Source of the DNA: Helicobacter pylori
Lineage (GTDB): Bacteria > Campylobacterota > Campylobacteria > Campylobacterales > Helicobacteraceae
Direction of reading: 5' to 3'
Assembly: GCF_016755635.1 (NCBI RefSeq)
Contig: NZ_CP051500.1
Location: 1,178,001 to 1,242,000 of the forward strand
DNA: 64,000 nt
Shown here one piece after another: positions 58,584 through 64,000 of this stretch. The translations under genes were made by a program, and so were the position numbers. Positions within the stretch are counted from its first letter, which is position 1. Each line of letters starts with the position of its first letter. Below the pieces are notes generated by a model. It made no database searches. It was not told the DNA's origin and worked only from the letters and a program-made list of their open reading frames with translations.

Positions 58584-59288
58584 CTATTTAATATCCATCA
58601 ATTCCTGTGCGTCCAAACTCACTGAAGGCGACATGGTGAGCGAAAGAGCAGCGTTTCTAATATATTTGCCTTTCGCGCTACTGGGTTTTAGGCGGTTGAT
58701 CGTTTTAACCAACTCAAGCATGTTTTCTTTGATTTTTTCTTCAGGAAAACTCGCCTTACCAATAGGGGCATGAACATTGCCCTTTTTATCCACCCTGAAA
58801 TTCACTTGACCGCTTTTAGCGTTACTAACCGCTTTAGCAATATCCATCGTAACGGTTCCGGTTTTGGGGTTTGGCATCAAACCTTTAGGGCCTAAAATCC
58901 TACCCACTTTACCGACAACCGCCATCATATCAGGCGTTGCGATCACCATGTCAAAATCAATACGACCATTTTTGATTTCTTCAGCCAAATCATCTCCGCC
59001 AACGACATCAGCCCCAGCGTTCTTGGCTTCATCTTGCTTAATGTCTTTTGCAAAAACAGCCACTCTTACTTTTTTCCCTGTTCCATGAGGAAGCACCACC
59101 GCACCACGCACCATTTGATCCGCATGCCTTGGATCAACCCCTAGTCTTAACGCTACTTCCACGGTTTCATCAAATTTGGCTGAAGCGAGGGATTTAACCA
59201 CCTCTACGCCTTGCTCTACGCCATACGCTTTATCGTTTTGAATTTTAGAAAAAAGTTTTTCCAATCTTTTAAATACTTTTTTTGCCAC
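58584..59288 (-). CDS. rplA: 50S ribosomal protein L1
   Basis: 234 residues. Signature [20 protein letters not shown] and [15 protein letters not shown] identify L1, which forms the L1 stalk at the exit site. It follows rplK by 44 bases; in E. coli L1 represses the rplKA mRNA. Confidence 0.97.
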
Positions 59289-59332
59289 GATTCTAATCCT
59301 TAAAAATTTCTTTCAATTCCAACAAAACCCAA

Positions 59333-59758
59333 TCAATCCACAACTTCTACGCCCATGCTCCTAGCGCTGCCCATAACGATTTTTTTGGCCGCTTCCATGG
59401 TGCTTGTGTTTAAATCTTCCATTTTCAATTGTGCGATCTCTTCCACTTGCTTGTGGGTGAGCTTTGCGATCTTATTTTTGAGCGGGTTGTCAGAACCTTT
59501 TTCAACCCCAGAAGCTTTTTTGATCAAATCCGTTACTGGGGGCTTTTTAGTGATAAAAGTGAAACTCTTATCTTGATAAACCGTGATAATGACCGGGATA
59601 TTAAAACTCCCCATGTCTTTAGTTCTCTCATTAAAAGCCTTACAAAATTCCATGATATTAACCCCTCTTTGACCCAATGCTGGCCCTACTGGAGGTGAAG
59701 GGTTTGCCTTACCGGCAGGGATTTGAAGTTTGATTTCTCCGACTACTTTTTTAGCCAT
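59333..59758 (-). CDS. rplK: 50S ribosomal protein L11
   Basis: 141 residues. [20 protein letters not shown] and the C-terminal RNA-binding domain (KEA-like SARSMGVEV end) are typical. L11 binds the GTPase-associated centre of 23S rRNA and is needed for the stringent response. It starts 17 bases after nusG. Confidence 0.97.
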
Positions 59759-59775
59759 GTTTTCTCCTTAAAAAG

Positions 59776-60303
59776 TTATATAATTTTTTCCACTTGCGAA
59801 TGCAAAATCTCTATTGGAGTGTTCCTGCCAAAAATAGAAACATTGAGCTTGAGCTTGCGGTGTTCCACATCATACTCTTCCACCGTAGCGGTAAAGTTCG
59901 CAAAAGGGCCTTCCACCACGCGCACCACTTCGCCTTGCTCAAAAAAGATTTTGGGCTTGGGGGCCGCTCGGTTATTCATTTTCTCTAAAATATGCCCAAT
60001 ATCCGCTTCACTCAATGGGGTTGGCTTTTTATTTTCTCCAATAAAACGGCTCACTCTTGGCAAAGATTGTATCTTATGCCACAAAACCGTATCTAAATCC
60101 ACTTTAATAAAAACATACCCAGGATAAAGGCTTCGTTCCGTTACCTTTGTCTTGCTTTTTTTAGAAACCTCTATAATATCTTCAGTAGGCACAATGATCT
60201 CTTGTATCCTATCTCTTATATCATGGTCATTCGCTAAATTCTCAATCGCTTTCTTAACGGACTGCTCGCTCCCTGAATAAGTTTGTATGGCATACCAATC
60301 CAT
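59776..60303 (-). CDS. nusG: Transcription elongation/antitermination factor NusG
   Basis: 176 residues. The ATG at 60303 is preferred to one two codons upstream because AAGGAG lies seven bases before it. NGN domain at the N-terminus (MDWYAIQTYSGSEQSVKKAI, LYPGYVFIKV) and a KOW domain near residue 125 (FEQGEVVRVVEGPFANFTA). It binds RNA polymerase and couples transcription to translation. secE precedes it, the conserved order. Confidence 0.96.
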   Translation of the reverse strand: MDWYAIQTYSGSEQSVKKAIENLANDHDIRDRIQEIIVPTEDIIEVSKKSKTKVTERSLYPGYVFIKVDLDTVLWHKIQSLPRVSRFIGENKKPTPLSEADIGHILEKMNNRAAPKPKIFFEQGEVVRVVEGPFANFTATVEEYDVEHRKLKLNVSIFGRNTPIEILHSQVEKII

Positions 60304-60332
60304 TATCATTCTCCTTATTTAAAGCCACCAAC

Positions 60333-60512
60333 CTATAAAACACTAGAGACAAAAGCCCCTAGAGAAAAATCCAACAAAGCTAAAAATAGCGTGATAGCAC
60401 TCACCACCACTAAAACAGAAACAAGCGCATTGCGTATCTGCTCTTTAATGGGAAATATCACTTTAGAAAGCTCTTCTCTAGCCAATCTGTATTGCATGAG
60501 CCATTTATCCAT
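60333..60512 (-). CDS. secE: Preprotein translocase subunit SecE
   Basis: 59 residues, MDKWLMQYRLAREELSKVIF then PIKEQIRNALVSV and one membrane helix (VLVVVSAITLFLALLDFSLG). The amphipathic helix plus single transmembrane segment is the minimal bacterial SecE, which clamps SecY in the translocon. Position directly before nusG is conserved in bacteria. Missed by length cut-offs around 60 residues. Confidence 0.92.
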   Translation of the reverse strand: MDKWLMQYRLAREELSKVIFPIKEQIRNALVSVLVVVSAITLFLALLDFSLGAFVSSVL

Positions 60513-60646
60513 AGTCTCTCGTTGCCCTCACTTAAACTTAATACATTTAATTAAAAGAATTTTCAATTTTATCCAAAAACAGCTTAAATTAAAATTAAAA
60601 AATCAAAAACAACCAAACAAAAAATTTGATGAGATAAATTAGTAAA

Positions 60647-60722
60647 TGGCAGGCCAGGAGGGACTCGAACCCCCAACAACCGGTTTTGGAGACCGACGCT
60701 CTACCATTGGAGCTACTGACCT
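60647..60722 (-). tRNA. tRNA-Trp (CCA anticodon)
   Basis: Acceptor AGGTCAG/CTGGCCT, discriminator G, encoded CCA, anticodon loop CTCCAAA. It lies between rpmG and secE, as in related genomes. Confidence 0.97.
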
Positions 60723-60761
60723 AACCTCCCCTCCCTTTAAATTGCAATGCAAAAGAAAGAG

Positions 60762-60920
60762 CTAACTCTTCAATTTGATTTCTTTATGAAGAGTGTGCTT
60801 ATTTTCCCTTGGGCAGAACTTTTTAAGCTCCAGTTTTTCAGTGTTAGTCTTGGCGTTCTTAGTGGTGCTGTAATTGATGTCTTCACAATCAGAACACTTC
60901 AACCCTATTTTAACTTTCAT
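60762..60920 (-). CDS. rpmG: 50S ribosomal protein L33
   Basis: 52 residues: [20 protein letters not shown] at the start and [19 protein letters not shown] near the end. Cys9, Cys12 and the later Cys recall the zinc-type L33, but the fourth ligand of the usual CPxC is Glu (CPRE), so the zinc site is incomplete. It follows tuf by 33 bases and precedes tRNA-Trp. Confidence 0.95.
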   Translation of the reverse strand: MKVKIGLKCSDCEDINYSTTKNAKTNTEKLELKKFCPRENKHTLHKEIKLKS

Positions 60921-60953
60921 AATGACCCTTTATGGTAACTCTTTTTGCTAATA

Positions 60954-62153
60954 TTATTCAATAATATTGCTCACAACACCAGCACCAACGGTCCTACCGC
61001 CTTCACGAATCGCAAATTTAGTTCCCAACTCTAACGCAACAGGGCTAATCAATTCTACAGTGATTTTCACATTATCGCCAGGCATAACCATTTCTACGCC
61101 TTCAGGAAGGGTGATAGAGCCAGTCACATCAGTTGTGCGCACATAGAATTGCGGGCGGTAGTTGGTGAAAAATGGAGTGTGTCTCCCGCCTTCTTCTTTA
61201 GAAAGGACATAAATTTCTCCCTCAAATTTCTTGTGCGGAGTGATAGAACCTGGTTTGCATAGAACCATACCGCGTTCTACTTCTTCTTTTTTAGTTCCTC
61301 TTAAAAGCACGCCCACATTATCGCCGGCTTCACCTTTTTCCAACTCTTTCCTAAACATTTCTACACCGGTTACAGTCGTTTTTTGTGTAGGTCTGATACC
61401 AACGATTTCCACTTCATCGCCTACTTTCACCACACCTCTTTCAATCCTACCTGTAACCACAGTCCCTCTACCCGCAATAGAGAACACGTCTTCAACCGGC
61501 ATCAAGAAAGTTTTTTCAGTGTCTCTTTCTGGAGTAGGGATATAGGCATCCACTTCAGCCATGAGCTTAAGCACTTTTTCACCCCATTCACCCACATTAC
61601 CAGCCTTTGCTTCTTCTAAAGCTCTTAAAGCTGAACCCGCTATGATAGGAGTGTCATCGCCAGGGAATTCATACGCGCTCAACAATTCGCGCACTTCCAT
61701 TTCCACAAGCTCTAACAATTCTTGGTCATCTACCATGTCTTGTTTGTTTAAGAAAACAACGATGTGAGGCACGCCTACTTGACGAGACAATAAGATATGC
61801 TCCCTGGTTTGAGGCATAGGGCCATCAGCTGCAGAAACAACCAAAATCGCTCCGTCCATTTGCGCCGCACCGGTGATCATGTTTTTTACATAGTCAGCGT
61901 GTCCTGGGCAATCCACATGCGCATAGTGTCTGTTTTCAGTCTCATATTCAATGTGAGAAGTAGCGATAGTGATCCCTCTTTCTTTTTCTTCAGGGGCGTT
62001 ATCAATATTATCATAGTCTTTCATTTCTGCAAGACCTTTCAAAGAAAGCACCGCTGAAATCGCTGCACTCAAAGTCGTTTTACCATGGTCTACATGCCCA
62101 ATGGTTCCAATATTAACATGCGGCTTAGTTCTATTAAACTTTTCTTTTGCCAT
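60954..62153 (-). CDS. tuf: Elongation factor Tu
   Basis: 399 residues. GTPase motifs [31 protein letters not shown] and NKQDMVDD; domains 2 and 3 complete to the end [14 protein letters not shown]. It delivers aminoacyl-tRNA to the ribosome and is the only tuf gene in this window. It follows four tRNA genes, the same layout as the E. coli tufB operon. Confidence 0.99.
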   Translation of the reverse strand: MAKEKFNRTKPHVNIGTIGHVDHGKTTLSAAISAVLSLKGLAEMKDYDNIDNAPEEKERGITIATSHIEYETENRHYAHVDCPGHADYVKNMITGAAQMDGAILVVSAADGPMPQTREHILLSRQVGVPHIVVFLNKQDMVDDQELLELVEMEVRELLSAYEFPGDDTPIIAGSALRALEEAKAGNVGEWGEKVLKLMAEVDAYIPTPERDTEKTFLMPVEDVFSIAGRGTVVTGRIERGVVKVGDEVEIVGIRPTQKTTVTGVEMFRKELEKGEAGDNVGVLLRGTKKEEVERGMVLCKPGSITPHKKFEGEIYVLSKEEGGRHTPFFTNYRPQFYVRTTDVTGSITLPEGVEMVMPGDNVKITVELISPVALELGTKFAIREGGRTVGAGVVSNIIE

Positions 62154-62279
62154 TTGTATTTCTCCTTAATTTTTTGAAATGGATTTTAGAATTATACTAA
62201 ACAAAATCCTAAGTATTCCTAAATGCTACCACAAAATTTAAGACATTTTTGTCTTATCGCCATTCAAGAGATTATAAAC

Positions 62280-62354
62280 TGGAGCCTATAAGCGGAATTG
62301 AACCGCCGACCTCTTCCTTACCAAGGAAGTGCTCTGCCTCTGAGCTATATAGGC
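62280..62354 (-). tRNA. tRNA-Thr (GGT anticodon)
   Basis: Acceptor GCCTATA/TATAGGC, discriminator T, encoded CCA, anticodon loop TTGGTAA. Last tRNA before tuf. Confidence 0.97.
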
Positions 62355-62383
62355 GTCTCAAAAACTAAATGTTATCCTAAAAA

Positions 62384-62460
62384 TGGAGCGGGAAACGGGA
62401 CTCGAACCCGCGACCCTCAGCTTGGAAGGCTGATGCTCTAGCCAACTGAGCTATTCCCGC
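62384..62460 (-). tRNA. tRNA-Gly (TCC anticodon)
   Basis: Acceptor GCGGGAA/TTCCCGC, discriminator T, encoded CCA, anticodon loop CTTCCAA. Confidence 0.97.
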
Positions 62461-62475
62461 ATCTATAAAACAAAA

Positions 62476-62560
<85 letters not shown>

Positions 62561-62587
62561 AAAAACTTTGCAAAATAACATTTTAAC

Positions 62588-62663
62588 TGGAGCTGGCTAA
62601 GGGACTTGAACCCCCGACCTGCTGCTTACAAGGCAGCTGCTCTACCAACTGAGCTAAGCCAGC
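62588..62663 (-). tRNA. tRNA-Thr (TGT anticodon)
   Basis: Acceptor GCTGGCT/AGCCAGC with wobble positions, discriminator T, encoded CCA, anticodon loop CTTGTAA. First gene of the tRNA-tuf operon. Confidence 0.96.
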
Positions 62664-62687
62664 AACTAAAATAATCAAAGACTTGGG

Positions 62688-62718
62688 ATTATAGCAGTTT
62701 TATACTTGACTTGTCAAG
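62688..62718 (-). promoter_or_regulatory. Promoter of the tRNA-tuf operon
   Basis: Minus strand: TTGACA (62712-62717), 18-base spacer, TGCTATAAT (extended -10, TATAAT at 62688-62693). It is the most consensus-like promoter in the window and lies about 25 bases before tRNA-Thr. The -35 is part of the palindrome CTTGACTTGTCAAG (62705-62718). Confidence 0.8.
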
Positions 62719-62775
62719 AAATGATGACAGAAAGCTAAATTATTCGTATGGCACAGAGCATGGTTAAAATTTAGC

Positions 62776-62781
62776 TATAAT
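62776..62781 (+). promoter_or_regulatory. -10 box upstream of wzk
   Basis: TATAAT in TTAGCTATAATCTAGCT, about 75 bases before the wzk ATG, divergent from the tRNA-tuf promoter. Confidence 0.55.
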
Positions 62782-62854
62782 CTAGCTCAATTTGGCTTAA
62801 CACAGCTCAAAGCTTATTACATATAAAATAAAAGAATTTATGGACACTTAAATT

Positions 62855-64000
62855 ATGGCGAAAAAAAAACATAAAATTTCTACTTTAAAATACTTTTTGC
62901 GTTCTTTAAAGCAAATTTATATGCTCATCACTTTCAAGGAAAAAATGGTTTTTTTCCTGCTTGTGCTGATGGCGGTTTTTTCTTCTTTTGTGGAAGTGAT
63001 GTCTCTAACTCTCTTAATGCCTTTTATCACTCTCGCTTCCGATCCTAGCAGGGCTTTAGACGATAAAGACTGGAAAATGGTTTATGATTTTTTCCATTTT
63101 TCATCTCCCGTTCGCCTTATGTATTTCTTTAGTTTTTGCTTGGTGGGGATTTATTTGTTCAGGATGTTTTATGGGGTGTCTTTCACTTATTTGAAAGGGC
63201 GTTTTTCCAATAAAAAAGCTTATCAAATCAAGCAACAACTTTTTTTACAGCACATTAAAAGCAACTACCTCTCCCACCTTAACCACAACTTGGATTCTTT
63301 AAGAGATATTATCAATAATAAAGCGGATGGCATGTTTATGAGCTTTAACGCTTTTTTGAATCTACTCACCGAATTAACCGTGATCGTTTTTTTCTATTCC
63401 ACGCTATTAATCACTAACTGGAAGTTAACGCTTGTATTCACTCTAATCATCTCTATACAAATTTTTATTATCACTAAAAAAATCACCATTCTTATTCAAA
63501 AAAAGGGCGAGATAGCGGCAAAATCTAGGGCGCAAACGCTTAAAGTTTTTTCAAAATTTTTCAGCAATTTCAAAATCACTAAACTCAAAGACAACCACGA
63601 AGAAGCCCACAAGCTTTTTGGAGAAAATAGCCGTAAAGCCCATGACACCGAGATTATTTATTCTACTTTGCAAGTAGTCCCTAGGTATTCATTAGAAACG
63701 GTGGGCTTTAGTTTGTTGATTTTAGCGGTCGCTTACATTTTATTCAAATACGGCGAAGCTAAAATGGTGCTTCCTACCATTTCTATGTATGCTCTAGCGC
63801 TTTATCGCACGCTCCCTTCTGTTACTGGCGTTTTGAATCAATATAATGAAATCGCTTACAACCAGCTTGCGACTAACATTGTTTTTAAAAGCCTTACTAA
63901 AACCATCGTTGAAGAGGATTTAGTCCCTTTAGACTTTAATGAAAAAATCACTCTTAAAAACATTTCATTCGCTTATAAGCCAAAACACCCGGTTTTAAAG
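62855..64000 (+). CDS. wzk: Wzk, ABC flippase for lipid-linked O-antigen, 5' part (cut by window edge)
   Basis: 382 codons are open from ATG 62855 to the last base without a stop. The protein begins MAKKKHKISTLKYFLRSLKQ and has about six membrane segments of an ABC exporter domain (MVFFLLVLMAVFSSFVEVMS and others), reaching the first strand of the nucleotide-binding domain (ITLKNISFAYKPKHPVLK) at the edge; Walker A lies outside. It resembles PglK/WlaB of Campylobacter. The H. pylori homologue at this locus (HP1206) has been shown to flip lipid-linked O-antigen in lipopolysaccharide synthesis. An old name is multidrug resistance protein. Confidence 0.85.
   Translation, partial: MAKKKHKISTLKYFLRSLKQIYMLITFKEKMVFFLLVLMAVFSSFVEVMSLTLLMPFITLASDPSRALDDKDWKMVYDFFHFSSPVRLMYFFSFCLVGIYLFRMFYGVSFTYLKGRFSNKKAYQIKQQLFLQHIKSNYLSHLNHNLDSLRDIINNKADGMFMSFNAFLNLLTELTVIVFFYSTLLITNWKLTLVFTLIISIQIFIITKKITILIQKKGEIAAKSRAQTLKVFSKFFSNFKITKLKDNHEEAHKLFGENSRKAHDTEIIYSTLQVVPRYSLETVGFSLLILAVAYILFKYGEAKMVLPTISMYALALYRTLPSVTGVLNQYNEIAYNQLATNIVFKSLTKTIVEEDLVPLDFNEKITLKNISFAYKPKHPVLK

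Overview
The window is a chromosomal segment of Helicobacter pylori. The base composition is AT-rich. It carries three Hop-family outer membrane proteins (HopI, HopL, HopQ), one Hof protein, and a single fused rpoB-rpoC gene of 2890 codons, a hallmark of Helicobacter and close relatives. The gene order (murG, hopI, hopL, proC, fic, ybeY, fldA ... tuf, tRNAs, wzk) is the one I know from the HP1155-HP1206 region of strain 26695. The strain cannot be named from the sequence. Gene assignments are by eye from motifs and family knowledge; no search was run.

Layout. 1-9.8 kb: the 3' end of murG, two tandem hop genes, proC, a Fic-domain AMP-transferase, ybeY, flavodoxin and a DedA-like protein. 9.9-18.2 kb: ccoS (cbb3 oxidase assembly), the flavodoxin:quinone reductase gene fqrB, an MFS protein, pgi, hofH followed by a striking array of 36-bp hairpin repeats, and cstA. 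18.4-22 kb: a glnPPQH-type amino-acid ABC importer and a secreted hypothetical protein. 22.3-31 kb: sugar transporter gluP, purine permease, hopQ, and the nucleoside salvage operon nupC-deoB-deoD. hopQ is flanked by two AapA/IsoA type I toxin-antitoxin loci in the same orientation, one intact and one with a dead toxin frame. 31-43.5 kb: tRNA-Met, several drug/ion/sugar transporters, ttcA, periplasmic alpha-carbonic anhydrase, an unknown gene that looks frameshifted, asd, hisS and waaF. 43.6-45.1 kb: a small Lys-rich repeat protein and an aldo-keto reductase.

45.6-62.7 kb is one long minus-strand block of information-processing genes. In transcription order it reads tRNA-Thr, tRNA-Tyr, tRNA-Gly, tRNA-Thr, tuf, rpmG, tRNA-Trp, secE, nusG, rplK, rplA, rplJ, rplL, rpoBC, rpsL, rpsG, fusA. 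It joins what are three operons in enterics (tRNA-tufB, rif and str). A near-consensus promoter lies just ahead of the first tRNA. Divergent from it, the window ends inside wzk, the ABC flippase of the lipopolysaccharide O-antigen pathway.

The most interesting non-coding content is the pair of AapA/IsoA loci forming ~200-bp direct repeats around hopQ, the 36-bp hairpin array after hofH, a diverged ~185-bp repeat present in two convergent intergenic regions 37 kb apart, and G tracts directly after the stop codons of gluP and hopQ. The AapA/IsoA family is already described in H. pylori; I found no clear wholly new system.
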